Source of the DNA: Pseudomonas sputi
GTDB lineage: Bacteria > Pseudomonadota > Gammaproteobacteria > Pseudomonadales > Pseudomonadaceae
Direction: 5' to 3'
Assembly (NCBI RefSeq): GCF_021603585.1
Contig: NZ_BQHI01000027.1
Coordinates: 1 to 64,000 of the forward strand
DNA: 64,000 nt
Made by a program: the position numbers and the translations under genes. Numbering within the stretch: position 1 is the stretch's first letter; each line of letters begins with the position of its first letter. The notes under the pieces are model-generated. The model was not told where the DNA came from. It did no database searches and worked only from the letters and a program-made list of their open reading frames with translations. Shown here one piece after another: positions 17,408-26,574 of the stretch.

Positions 17408-18372
17408 GCCGGATCAGTATCGTCATTCCGATGTACAACGAGGCCCGGCACATCGGCCGCACCTTGCTGGCCGCGCAAAAAGCGGCGCACGCGGCGGATG
17501 TCGAGTGTGAACTGATCGTCGTCGACAACGGTTCGAGTGACGAAGGACCGCAGATCGCCCGGCAGTTCGGCGCCCACGTACTGGTGATGCCGGGCCTGTT
17601 GATCGGTGCGCTGCGCAATCGCGGCACGGCCATTGCCACCGGGGAATGGCTGGCGTTCATCGACGCCGACGTCGAAATGCCCGAAGACTGGCTGCTGCCG
17701 TTGTTCGACATCGAAGCCAGCGGCCAGGCCGACGTCTTCGGTCTCGATCTGCACACCCCCGCCGCTGCGCCGTGGTACGCCACTGCCTGGCAGCGCCGGA
17801 CCCTGCGCCCGAGCAGACACACCAGCCATGCCGTCGACTGGCTGCCCAGCGCCAACCTGTTGCTGCGCCGGCGCTGGTTCGACAAGGTCGGCGGTTTCAA
17901 CGAAACCCTGCGCACCGGCGAAGACAAGGAATTCACCCTGCGCCTGCGCGAGCACGGCGCCCGACTGCTGTCGATCAATGAACACGTCGCGCTGCACTGG
18001 GGTTACGAAATGAACTGGCGCGAGTGGATGGGCAAGGAACTGTGGCGCCAGGGCAGTCATCTGCAACTGCTGCGCAGCCACGGTTTCAGCCTGCGCCTGC
18101 TGCGATTTCCAATGTTGTCGATCTTCGTCTGGATTCTCGATTTCCTGGCGATATCCGCCCTGCTCGACGGCTTTCCCCATCACGCCGTGATCATGGTGAT
18201 GCTGACCCTGGTGCCGGGGCTGGTGCTCAGCGTGCGCCAGAGCGCCAGGCACCGCAACGTCTGCCTGACCCTGCAACTGTGGGGCCTGCACTGGCTGCGT
18301 CTGCATCTGGCGGGCGCGGCGTTCATTCTCAGTCTGTGTCATTGGAACGCCAGGAGGCCTGCCCGTGGCTGA
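17404..18372 (+). CDS. Family 2 glycosyltransferase with C-terminal membrane helices (322 aa)
   Basis: GT2 enzyme with SIVIPMYNEARHI (N-terminal strand), IVVDNGSSDEG and the metal-binding FIDADVEMPEDW; GGFNETLRTGEDKEF is the catalytic acid region. Two to three hydrophobic segments near residues 235-310 place it at the membrane. It follows the polymerase gene with ATGA overlap. Donor and linkage cannot be assigned. Confidence 0.87.
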   Translation: MSRISIVIPMYNEARHIGRTLLAAQKAAHAADVECELIVVDNGSSDEGPQIARQFGAHVLVMPGLLIGALRNRGTAIATGEWLAFIDADVEMPEDWLLPLFDIEASGQADVFGLDLHTPAAAPWYATAWQRRTLRPSRHTSHAVDWLPSANLLLRRRWFDKVGGFNETLRTGEDKEFTLRLREHGARLLSINEHVALHWGYEMNWREWMGKELWRQGSHLQLLRSHGFSLRLLRFPMLSIFVWILDFLAISALLDGFPHHAVIMVMLTLVPGLVLSVRQSARHRNVCLTLQLWGLHWLRLHLAGAAFILSLCHWNARRPARG

Positions 18373-19501
18373 ATTCATTTTCTGGATGTGCCTGCTGCTG
18401 CCGGCGTACGCCTACGTCGGCTATCCACTGCTGCTGACGCTGCTCGCGCCGCTGTTTCCGGCGTGGCGCCACAGCCCGGCCCCGCCGCTGAACATCAGCA
18501 TCGTCATCGCCGCCCACAACGAAACGCGGCACATCGAACACAAGCTGCGCTCGCTGCTGTCCCAGGATTATCAGCCGACGACCCTGCAAATCATTCTGGC
18601 CAGCGACGGTTCCACCGACGACACCGTGGCCTGCGCGCACAAGGTCGTTGACCCGCGAATCACCGTGCTCGACCTGCCCCGCCAGGGCAAGGCGGCGACG
18701 CTGAATGCCGGCGCGGCGTTGGCCACCGGCGACATTCTGGTGTTCACCGACGCCGACAACCAATGGTCGCGGGAAACCCTCGGCAACCTGCTGGCGCCCC
18801 TGAGCGACCCGCAGGTCGGCGCCTGTGCCGGACACATGGTGATCCCGGTCACCGGTGGCGGACTGAGCATCGGCGACAGTCTTTATCGGCACTACGAGGG
18901 CTGGTTGCGCCGGGTCGAGAATCGCACCGGGTGCATGGTCTCCGCCGACGGCGCCCTGCTTGCCCTGCGCCGCGAGTTGTTCGAGAACGTACCGGCCGAG
19001 GTCAATGACGACTTCTTCATCAGCACCTGTGCGCCGGTGAAGTTCAAGCGCATCGTCTACGTGCCCGAAGCGCAAGTGATCGACCACGGCGTGGACGAAG
19101 CGGACAAGCAATTCCGCCGGCGCCAGCGGGTCACCGTCGGCGGCCTGCAAAGCCTGGCGCAACGCAGCGAGCTGCTCAATCCGTTCAAGCATGGGCTGTA
19201 TGCGATTGCGTTGATCAGCCACAAGTTGATCCGGCGCCTGGCGCCGATCCTGTTGCTGCCGCTGCTGCTGAGCAACTTCTGGCTGTGGGAAGAGCACGGT
19301 TTCTATCGCCTGAGCCTGATCGCCCAACTGATCGGCTACGCCATCGCAATCGCCGGCCTGCTGGATGCACAACACCGCTTGCCCAAGCCGTTCCGCCTTG
19401 CGGCGTTCCTGCTGGTGACACTGGCGGGCATGAGCATCGGCTTGTGGCAGTTCCTGCGCGGCCAGCGTTATGCCCAGTGGAACCCTGACCAAAACCGTTG
19501 A
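18365..19501 (+). CDS. Processive-type family 2 glycosyltransferase (378 aa)
   Basis: An N-terminal membrane helix (FIFWMCLLLPAYAYVGYPLL) precedes a GT2 domain with SIVIAAHNE, LASDGSTDDT, metal-binding VFTDADNQW, NDDFF and RRRQRV, the pattern of membrane synthases related to NodC/IcaA. Three or four helices follow at 275-370. It begins with GTG 18365, eight bases inside the previous gene. In a Wzx/Wzy cluster it probably adds one sugar of the repeat rather than making a chain, but this is inferred. Confidence 0.87.
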   Translation: MAEFIFWMCLLLPAYAYVGYPLLLTLLAPLFPAWRHSPAPPLNISIVIAAHNETRHIEHKLRSLLSQDYQPTTLQIILASDGSTDDTVACAHKVVDPRITVLDLPRQGKAATLNAGAALATGDILVFTDADNQWSRETLGNLLAPLSDPQVGACAGHMVIPVTGGGLSIGDSLYRHYEGWLRRVENRTGCMVSADGALLALRRELFENVPAEVNDDFFISTCAPVKFKRIVYVPEAQVIDHGVDEADKQFRRRQRVTVGGLQSLAQRSELLNPFKHGLYAIALISHKLIRRLAPILLLPLLLSNFWLWEEHGFYRLSLIAQLIGYAIAIAGLLDAQHRLPKPFRLAAFLLVTLAGMSIGLWQFLRGQRYAQWNPDQNR

Positions 19502-19514
19502 GAGGGACAGAGCC

Positions 19515-20516
19515 ATGGCGATCAAACAACTGATTAAACGCACCAGCGGCTGGCTCTATCTCAACTCGTCCGTGGGGCGACACCAGTTGCACGGCGCCGG
19601 TGTGATCCTGATGTTGCACCGGGTGCTGTCCAATGACCGCGCCGCCGACCTGCCGCACCGCAACGAACTGTGCGTCGGGCCCAAGGCCTTCGAGCATTTG
19701 CTGGTGTGGCTGCGCAAGCATTTCGATTGCGTGCCGCTGATGGAGATCCTGCAGCCCAACGCCTTGCGCAGCGAGCGTCCGCAGGTGGCGCTGACCTTCG
19801 ACGACGGCTGGCGCGACAACGCCGCCAACGCCTTCGCGCTGCTGCAGAAACATCAGGTGCCGGCGAGCATTTTTCTCTCCACCGATTTCATCGGCAGCCG
19901 TCAGCGTTTCTGGTGGGAAAGCATCGGTGAAACCCTGTGGGGCAGCCATGGCGAAAAAGCCCGCACGCACTTGATCGAGTGTCTGCGTTCGGTGGGGCAG
20001 CCGTTGCCGGTGCTGTTGGACGACATTGATGTGGATCGTCGCAGTCTGACCTTGTTGCATTACCTGCAAAGCCTGAAGGCGCTCGACCCGATGATGCTCG
20101 AACACCTGACCGACGAATGTCCGCAGGAGTCATTGCCGCAAGCGCTGGACTGGCATCAAGTGCGGGCGATGGAAGCTTCGGGGCTGGTGCGTTTCGGCCC
20201 TCACGGCGCCAGTCACGCGATCCTCACGGGCCTGAACGATGTGCGTCTGAGCGAAGAAATCAGCCGCAGCCGCGATGCTCTTCAAAACGGCTGCAACCGG
20301 CCGCTGCCGGTGTATTGCTACCCCAACGGCGACAACGACGAGCGCGTGCGCGAACAGATCGCCAATCACGACTACCCCTTCGCGCTCGGCACCGGCACCG
20401 GCCTCTATCGCGGCACCGGCGATCCGCTGAATCTGCCGCGCTTCGGTGTCAGCCAGCGCACCGCACGCAACCCGCAACTGCTGTCGTGGCGGATCTATCG
20501 CGGGGCACGGCCATGA
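19515..20516 (+). CDS. NodB-type polysaccharide deacetylase family protein (333 aa)
   Basis: Carbohydrate esterase family 4 fold: VALTFDDGWRDNA holds the two metal-binding/catalytic aspartates (96-97), and ASIFLSTDFIG is the second family motif. There is no signal peptide, unlike secreted deacetylases, so it may act on a lipid-linked intermediate in the cytoplasm, as some xanthan- and succinoglycan-cluster relatives are thought to. The ribosome site GAGGGACAG is good; the stop overlaps the flippase start. Confidence 0.82.
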   Translation: MAIKQLIKRTSGWLYLNSSVGRHQLHGAGVILMLHRVLSNDRAADLPHRNELCVGPKAFEHLLVWLRKHFDCVPLMEILQPNALRSERPQVALTFDDGWRDNAANAFALLQKHQVPASIFLSTDFIGSRQRFWWESIGETLWGSHGEKARTHLIECLRSVGQPLPVLLDDIDVDRRSLTLLHYLQSLKALDPMMLEHLTDECPQESLPQALDWHQVRAMEASGLVRFGPHGASHAILTGLNDVRLSEEISRSRDALQNGCNRPLPVYCYPNGDNDERVREQIANHDYPFALGTGTGLYRGTGDPLNLPRFGVSQRTARNPQLLSWRIYRGARP

Positions 20517-21832
20517 GTCGAGGCAATTACCTCAAGCACCTGGCGCTGAGCATGGGCACCAAACTGGCGATGATCGCCCTGCGCCTGCTGAGGAATGTGC
20601 TGCTGGCGCGGATCCTCGGGCCCAGCGAACGGGGCCTGTTCGCCCTGCTCAGCACCCTGCCGGATCTGATCAGCGCGGCCACCAGCGGCGGGTTGAATTC
20701 GGCGGTCGGTTATCAGGCCGCCAAGCAACGACCGATGGGCTTGTTGCTCGCGCAAGTGTTGGTGTTCGGCTGCTTGCTGGCGGGTCTGTTGACCTTGCTG
20801 GTGGTGGCGCTGGTGCGCGAATTCGGCAGCGAACTGGACGTGACCATGCAACTCGGTCTGCTGGCGTGGCTGTTGCTGCTGGCGGTGCCGTTGACCGTGC
20901 TCAAAAGCGGTCTGCTGACCTTGCACAATGCGTCCGGCGGCGTGGTCGCGTTCAATGCCTTGCGACTGGTGGAATCCCTGGCGCCGCTGCTGCTGTTTCT
21001 CGCCCTGTTCTGGATGTGGAAAGAAGCGGCGCTTGAAGCGGCGCTGATCAGTTGGCTGGCCGGCATCAGTCTGGTGGTGCTGGTCGGCTGGCTGTGGCTC
21101 AAACGCGCGCAGCCGTTGCAGCTGCAATGGGATCGCGCCAGCCAGTACGAATTGCTGCGTTTCAGTGCGCGCAGTCACCCGGATCTGCTGTTCCAGCAAG
21201 TGATCCTGCGTTCCGATTACCTGTTCATCGGTGCCCTGCTGGGCAGCACTGCCCTCGGGCATTACGCGATGGCCAGCGCCGCCGCCGAGTTGCTGCTGAT
21301 CGTTCCGGAAGCGGTGACCACGCCGCTGATGAAGCGCCTGCTGCAGCAGGACGAAGGCATGGACAAGGTCACCCCGCTGGCCCTGCGCCTGACCGCCACG
21401 GTGATGCTCGGCGCCTGCCTGACCATGGCCGTGATCGGCGAATGGCTGATCGTCACCCTGTTCGGCGTCGCCTACCAGCCGGCGTATCCAGCGCTGCTGG
21501 CATTGCTGCCGGGGCTGCTGGGCCTGTGCTACGCGAGCATCCTGCGCCTGGATCTGATCGGCAAGAACCGCCCCGGCACGGTGTCGCTGCTGATGGGGCT
21601 TGGTGCGCTGCTCAACCTCGCGCTGAACCTGCTGCTGATTCCGGCCTACGGCATCGTCGGCGCCGCGGCGGCATCGTCGATTGCCTATCTGGCGGTGACC
21701 GTGGCGATGCTGGTGTTGTACTGCCGGTTGAGCGGCGTGGCGTTCTGGCAAACCCTGATCATTCTGCCCAGCGACCTCACGCCGATGTGGCTGATGTTGC
21801 AACGACGCTTCTTACAACGGAAATCGGCATGA
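20513..21832 (+). CDS. Wzx-type polysaccharide flippase, MOP superfamily (439 aa)
   Basis: About twelve hydrophobic helices distributed along the chain. The start (GNYLKHLALSMGTKL, then LLARILGPSERGLFALL) is the usual MATE/MOP flippase opening. It should translocate the undecaprenyl-linked repeat unit across the inner membrane to the Wzy polymerase. ATGA overlaps with both neighbours. Confidence 0.88.
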   Translation: MSRGNYLKHLALSMGTKLAMIALRLLRNVLLARILGPSERGLFALLSTLPDLISAATSGGLNSAVGYQAAKQRPMGLLLAQVLVFGCLLAGLLTLLVVALVREFGSELDVTMQLGLLAWLLLLAVPLTVLKSGLLTLHNASGGVVAFNALRLVESLAPLLLFLALFWMWKEAALEAALISWLAGISLVVLVGWLWLKRAQPLQLQWDRASQYELLRFSARSHPDLLFQQVILRSDYLFIGALLGSTALGHYAMASAAAELLLIVPEAVTTPLMKRLLQQDEGMDKVTPLALRLTATVMLGACLTMAVIGEWLIVTLFGVAYQPAYPALLALLPGLLGLCYASILRLDLIGKNRPGTVSLLMGLGALLNLALNLLLIPAYGIVGAAAASSIAYLAVTVAMLVLYCRLSGVAFWQTLIILPSDLTPMWLMLQRRFLQRKSA

Positions 21833-23748
21833 AAGGCCTGTCCCTGCTGTTCGGTCTCGGCCTGTCGCTGGACGCCCTCGCGGCGTCGATGCGCTGGGGC
21901 GACATTCGCGACGGCAGCCTGTACCTGCAAGCCGATCATCCCGACACAGTGACCGTGCGCTGGGCGCCGGCGTGGCAGGCAGAGGCCAACGAAGAGCACA
22001 TTTACCTGCTCGACGGCCGGGGGCGATTGCAGGGCGAGCGCTTCATCAAGGCCAGTGAAACCCGTGGCAGCCAGAGCTGGCCGTTGGCGCCGGGCGCCGC
22101 GAGTTATCAGCTGGAAATCCCCGGCTACAGCTTCCGCAGTTACCGGGTCGAACACGACGAAAACACCGTGGCGCTGTTCGCCCCGGCCAAAGTGCATTTC
22201 AGCGCGGAAACCCGTAACGGCGATGAACTGTATTTCAAGGTCGCCGCCGGTGAGCACGCGATATTGGCGGGCAAGTTTCACGGCGGGGTCAGCGCCCTGC
22301 AGGTGCAACGGGTCGGCGACGGCCAGCCACTGACATTGGCGCTCAAACCCTATCGCGCCTATTGGCAGTTCGATCAGGTGGCGTTGCCGGTCAGCAAACG
22401 CGAACAGGTCTGGCGCCTGCGTCTGCAAGGCAGCGGCAAAGCGGCGTTCTGGCTCGACGGCACGGCCAATCTGTTCGCGCAGAATCCGCAACAGCTCAAA
22501 CCGCTGCGTGAAGACGACGGCCAGACGCACCTGACCCTGCACGACAAAGTCCTGGGGCGCACCCCGGATCTGGGCATCGCCCTGCCCTACGTGATGCCGC
22601 CGCCCGCCAGCCATCCGCTGCTCGACGTACTGAAACCGACGGCCGCCAGTTACTACAGTTTTGTCGACGTGACGGCGAGACAACCGCAGTTCGAAGATGC
22701 ATTTCGCCAGGTTTATCAGGATCGCTTCGGCATTCGTCAGGACATCACCCTGCTCGCCGGCAGCCAGCGTCAGGCCGATCTGCGCGCCGACGTGCAAAGC
22801 AACAACGGCCTCGACGCCTGGCTCGCCGGCACCCGGGCGCTGGGCGGCAAAGGCACGCACTACATCGGGTTCGCCGACGAGCCCAACCTGAACTATTCGA
22901 GCTACGAGCAATACCGTTCGATCTTCACCAGCATGGCCCGGCAAGTGCGCAGCGATCCGGCCAATGCCAGGGCCGGCGTGCGCATCGCGATGCCGGCCAG
23001 TTCGCGGCTGGTCAATGGCCCCTTCGCCGACAATGCAGCCAGCAAGCGCGGCATCGACTGGGCCCGGCGCCTGCTCGGTGAATCCGCCGAACAGGTCGAT
23101 GCGCTGGCCTGGCACGAATGGATGATTCGCGACCTGCTCGCCACCCGCGTATACCGCGACAGCGTGCGGCGGGCGGCGGAGCTGGTCGGCCTCGACGCCC
23201 GCGGCCAGCCGCGCAAGGCCTTGCTGCTGGATCAGACCAACCTGTCCAGCGGTTCAAGCCTGAGCCCCTACGATCAGGAAACCCATTTCACTTCACTGTG
23301 GTGGGCCTCGGTGGTGATCAACGCCTCCCAGGACGGTTTGCTGACCATGCTCAACTGGTTCCAGGCCGCCGATGAGCCGCAGTACCCCAAAGGCATGTTG
23401 CGAGTGCTGGGCGATGATCGCTTCGAGTTGAAGCCGGTGGGGCTGGCCCAGCAGTTCATCCAGCAGCACTGGTTGCACAACGTGTTGTGGCTGGAGAACG
23501 ATGCGTTCGAAGTCGATGTGCTGGCGATGGCCGGCGACGATCAACGCGGACTGCTCGGTGTGAACAAAGGCACGCGTTTGCAGCATGTCGACCTGGCGGG
23601 CGCCAGATGCCCGATGAACAACGGCGCGCTGCGTTATTTCGGCGCCGACAACCGCAGCCGCGATGCGCCGTTTCGCTGTCAGGACGGCCGCGTGCGCTTC
23701 GAACTGCCGGGACAGACCCTGTTTGCCCTGCGCTGGAACGCCTCATGA
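21829..23748 (+). CDS. Secreted glycoside-hydrolase-like protein (639 aa)
   Basis: A signal peptide (MKGLSLLFGLGLSLDALAAS) predicts a periplasmic or secreted location. Residues about 25-240 are beta-rich, with VTVRWAPAW and YRAYWQFDQVALPV resembling carbohydrate-binding sandwiches. The C-terminal 400 residues look like a TIM-barrel hydrolase: YIGFADEPNLNY (Glu351) fits the acid/base segment ending barrel strand four in clan GH-A, and AWHEW and LLLDQTNLSSG are further strand ends. I infer an enzyme that trims or remodels the exopolysaccharide, as PslG does for Psl, but the family is not certain. It is translationally coupled to the flippase. Confidence 0.65.
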   Translation: MKGLSLLFGLGLSLDALAASMRWGDIRDGSLYLQADHPDTVTVRWAPAWQAEANEEHIYLLDGRGRLQGERFIKASETRGSQSWPLAPGAASYQLEIPGYSFRSYRVEHDENTVALFAPAKVHFSAETRNGDELYFKVAAGEHAILAGKFHGGVSALQVQRVGDGQPLTLALKPYRAYWQFDQVALPVSKREQVWRLRLQGSGKAAFWLDGTANLFAQNPQQLKPLREDDGQTHLTLHDKVLGRTPDLGIALPYVMPPPASHPLLDVLKPTAASYYSFVDVTARQPQFEDAFRQVYQDRFGIRQDITLLAGSQRQADLRADVQSNNGLDAWLAGTRALGGKGTHYIGFADEPNLNYSSYEQYRSIFTSMARQVRSDPANARAGVRIAMPASSRLVNGPFADNAASKRGIDWARRLLGESAEQVDALAWHEWMIRDLLATRVYRDSVRRAAELVGLDARGQPRKALLLDQTNLSSGSSLSPYDQETHFTSLWWASVVINASQDGLLTMLNWFQAADEPQYPKGMLRVLGDDRFELKPVGLAQQFIQQHWLHNVLWLENDAFEVDVLAMAGDDQRGLLGVNKGTRLQHVDLAGARCPMNNGALRYFGADNRSRDAPFRCQDGRVRFELPGQTLFALRWNAS

Positions 23749-23816
23749 CCGCCCTGTTGATGTCCGGCCGCGCTGGCCTCTGGCCGCGCGATGACTCGTC
23801 ATCAGGAGCCACGACC

Positions 23817-24505
23817 ATGAATGTTCTGCAAAAACTCTGCGATCACATCAAACACAAAGGCCTGCGGGCCACCTTGGCCAAAGTGTGGAAGCACTACGTC
23901 TTTTCTCATCAGGAACTGCTGTGGATGGAGCGCGACCTGGTCAGTCCGGTGCCGCCCCACAGCCTCAAACCCTACCCGCCGCTGCGAGTGGTGAAGATCA
24001 CCCCGGACAACGTCAGCGCCTTCGCCCGCCACTTCGGCGACCGCGTCGGCACCATGGCGGAGCTTGCCCGGGAACATCACACCGGGCACATGCACCTGGA
24101 CGATCAGGCCATGCGGTGGCCTTCATCTGGGGCACCGCCCAAGACTATTTCGACCGGCACTACTACGGCTGCCTGTTCCCGGTGAAACCCGGCGAGTTCT
24201 TCGAATTCGGCGGCGAACTGACCCGCTCGTACTGGGGCACCGAACTGTCGGTGGACCTGCAACTGGAACTGTGGAACGCCATGGCCGCTCAGGGCTGCGA
24301 CAAAGTCGTGGACGTCTGCGAATTTCACAACATCCCGGCGCTCAAGCTGCACCTGCGCATGGGCTATACCGAACAGGGCCGGATCATGAATGTGTATCAG
24401 CTGTTCGGTCGCTGGCGCTTCTACCGCGAAACCCGCTACAGCGGCTCGCGCCTGGATGCATTGCGCAAACCTTCCCGTCCACCTGTCACAGCCACGGTGA
24501 CCTGA
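23817..24505 (+). pseudogene. GNAT-like protein gene broken by a one-base frameshift
   Basis: The first frame (from ATG 23817) and the frame ending at 24505 together give a protein closely similar along its whole length to the intact GNAT-type protein at 26575 (shared ELLWMERDLVSPVPPH, FPVKPGEFFEFGGE and KVVDVCE). The join falls at about 24101-24116. There the paralogue reads GACGGCCATGCGG where this copy has ATCAGGCCATGCGG, so one base is missing. Read literally, the protein ends after about 122 residues with a random tail. The coding character on both sides is intact, so either the mutation is recent or it is a sequencing error. The C-terminal NIPALKLHLRMGYTEQG is the GNAT acetyl-CoA fold ending. 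Confidence 0.85.
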
Positions 24506-24509
24506 GCCT

Positions 24510-25697
24510 ATGGCGCGATTCGAATGGCGCACTTCGTTGTGCGCACCTGACTTCCCGGCGGCGGCCTATGAAGCGCTGCGCCTGCGGGTGACGGACCACA
24601 CGCCGTTCAACAGCCTCGACTGGCTGGGTGCGGCAGAGCAGGCGCTCGACGCGCACGAGCGGCTGCACGTATTGCTGGGTTGGGAAGCAGACGAATTGCG
24701 CCTGTGCCTGCCGCTGGTGGCGAGCCGTGAACGGTTTTTCGGCGTGCCGTTTCGGGTGGTGCATCACCTGGGTTATCCACTGGCCGATCGCCTGGCGTTG
24801 CTGTCACGGCTGGACGCCAAAGACATGCGCCAGGTCCTGCGGCTGATTCGTCAGCGAATGCCCCACGCCCTGTTGCAACTCAACGAAATCGCCGAGCCGC
24901 TGGGCGCCGAAAGCGTGCTCACCGAATGGATGGCCCGCAGCTCCACCGGCGAACGTCGCTTGAGTTGCCGGGTACCGGTGCACCTGATCAGCGACGCCGA
25001 CCGCCAGGAAGTCTCGGGCGACCCGCGCTACAAACTGCGCCGGGCGCGCAAACGGATCGCCGCGTGCGCTGCCGAAGTCCGGCGGATCACGCCCGACGCG
25101 ACCAGCATGGGCCCGTTGCTGCAGGTCATCAGCGAAGTCGAAGCGGTCAGTTGGAAAGGCGACGAAGGCGTCGGAATCTTTGCCAGCGACCGCAGCCGAC
25201 GCTACATGGAAAACGCCTTCACTGCCCTCGCCGCGTCGGGCCGGGTGCGCGTGGTGATGCTGGAACTGGACGGGCGTTGCATCAGCTACCGGCTCGGCCT
25301 GCTCGAACAGGGTCGACTCTACGATTACAACCTCGCCTTCCTGCCGCAATACGCCGATCTGGGCAGCGGTCGGGTGTTGCTGGAGGAGTGGATTCGCTGG
25401 GGGCTGGACGACAACTGGCGCTGGATCGATGCCTCGCGGGTCAGCCTGGAAAACTCCAGCCATCAACTGCACGAACGCATGACCGGGCAACTGGAGCACT
25501 GGCGCTGGAGTTTCTATTCCTGGCGCCCGAGCGGACTGTTGCTGGGGCTCGGGCTGCGCGTCTGGCACCGGCTCAAGCCGGCGTTGCAACAATGGCGGGC
25601 GAAGCGTGCAACCGTAAAAGCGGCGGCCACCCCGACACCGGTAAAACACCTCACCAAGGAGGGCGAACATGCCACGCCAAGTCATAGTCAACGCTGA
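24510..25697 (+). CDS. GNAT/FemAB-type acyltransferase (395 aa)
   Basis: Large GNAT-fold protein of the CelD/BcsL type found in exopolysaccharide clusters. Features are the N-terminal half-domain (FNSLDWLGAAEQAL, ELRLCLPLV) and a second half with YKLRRARKRI, then RVVMLELDGRCISYRLGL and YDYNLAFLPQYADLGSGRVL, the pattern of the acetyl-CoA binding half. The C-terminal tail is basic. It probably attaches an acyl group to the polysaccharide or its precursor. Its end overlaps the next gene by 29 bases. Confidence 0.75.
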   Translation: MARFEWRTSLCAPDFPAAAYEALRLRVTDHTPFNSLDWLGAAEQALDAHERLHVLLGWEADELRLCLPLVASRERFFGVPFRVVHHLGYPLADRLALLSRLDAKDMRQVLRLIRQRMPHALLQLNEIAEPLGAESVLTEWMARSSTGERRLSCRVPVHLISDADRQEVSGDPRYKLRRARKRIAACAAEVRRITPDATSMGPLLQVISEVEAVSWKGDEGVGIFASDRSRRYMENAFTALAASGRVRVVMLELDGRCISYRLGLLEQGRLYDYNLAFLPQYADLGSGRVLLEEWIRWGLDDNWRWIDASRVSLENSSHQLHERMTGQLEHWRWSFYSWRPSGLLLGLGLRVWHRLKPALQQWRAKRATVKAAATPTPVKHLTKEGEHATPSHSQR

Positions 25698-26457
25698 CGA
25701 TTTCGGCCTGAGCCCGAACGAAAACGCGGTGATCCTCAGTGCGTTCCAGGCCGGGGTCATCAGTTCCGCTACCGCCATGGCCAACATGCCGGCGTTCGAA
25801 GCGGCCTGCGCCATGGCCCGGTTGCCGCTGCTGGCAGGACGGATCGGTCTGCATTTCAACCTGACCTACGGCCGGCCCTTGAGCCGGGCCATTCTCGAGC
25901 GTCGCACCTTCTGCGACAGCCATGGCGTGTTCGACCTCAACCTGCCGCGCCACAGCCTGTGGCTGGGCCGCGAAGATCGCGAGGCGGTGCAGGAAGAATT
26001 GCAGGCGCAGTGGCAACGCTGTGTCGATCAGGGCATGCGTCCCAGCCACCTCGATTCGCATCAGCACGTGCACAACATCTGGCCGATCGGCGAGATCGTC
26101 GCGCGCTTCGCCGCCCATCAAGGGGTGCCCGTGCGCCTGGCGCGCAACCTGGGACAAAACCTCAGCCTGCCCAAACGTGTGTTCAAGGGGTTGCTCAACC
26201 GTCGGTTGCAGAGTCTGGCCGGTGTGACCGCGGATTACGTCTGCACGCCGGTCGATTTGCGCAACGCCCCGGCGCCGACCGACGGCGTGCTGGAAATCGT
26301 CGCCCATCCGAACCAGTTCGGGGCGGATTTCGGCGACGCCTATCTGCAACCCGAAGAGTCCCTGAGCCGCTTGCTAGAGCAGCGACTGACGGGCGTTCCA
26401 CGGGTTTCCTATGCCGATCTGAACAAGGACTTTCTGCGGGGTGCCGAGGCACTCTGA
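25669..26457 (+). CDS. YdjC/ChbG-type carbohydrate deacetylase (262 aa)
   Basis: The family motifs NADDFGLS (residues 8-15, metal-binding Asp10-Asp11), IGLHFNLTYGRPL and HLDSHQHVHNIWP (metal-binding histidines) are all intact, and length is normal. Related enzymes remove acetyl groups from N-acetylated sugars. With the NodB-type protein upstream, the cluster encodes two different deacetylase folds. The ribosome site AAGGAGGG is strong. Confidence 0.88.
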   Translation: MPRQVIVNADDFGLSPNENAVILSAFQAGVISSATAMANMPAFEAACAMARLPLLAGRIGLHFNLTYGRPLSRAILERRTFCDSHGVFDLNLPRHSLWLGREDREAVQEELQAQWQRCVDQGMRPSHLDSHQHVHNIWPIGEIVARFAAHQGVPVRLARNLGQNLSLPKRVFKGLLNRRLQSLAGVTADYVCTPVDLRNAPAPTDGVLEIVAHPNQFGADFGDAYLQPEESLSRLLEQRLTGVPRVSYADLNKDFLRGAEAL

Positions 26458-26495
26458 ACCGTTACATAACTTGCAATACTTTCAAAGCTGGCGCT

Positions 26496-26524
26496 TTGAC
26501 ATGAATTTGCCGGCTTGATCTATA
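26496..26524 (+). promoter_or_regulatory. Possible sigma-70 promoter of the second GNAT gene
   Basis: TTGACA (26496-26501) is followed after 17 bases by TCTATA (26519-26524), 51 bases before the ATG at 26575. It lies in the 117-base AT-rich gap that interrupts an otherwise tightly packed cluster, which suggests separate expression of the last gene. The -35 box is perfect; the -10 box is only fair. Confidence 0.55.
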
Positions 26525-26574
26525 CCCACAAAAGCGTCATCCACAACACCCGGGCTCCGGCCTCGGAGGGCATC

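Noticed and set aside
23817-24505. Two separate small genes instead of one frameshifted gene
   Set aside because: The two parts align consecutively with a single intact paralogue at 26575 and only the first has a ribosome site.
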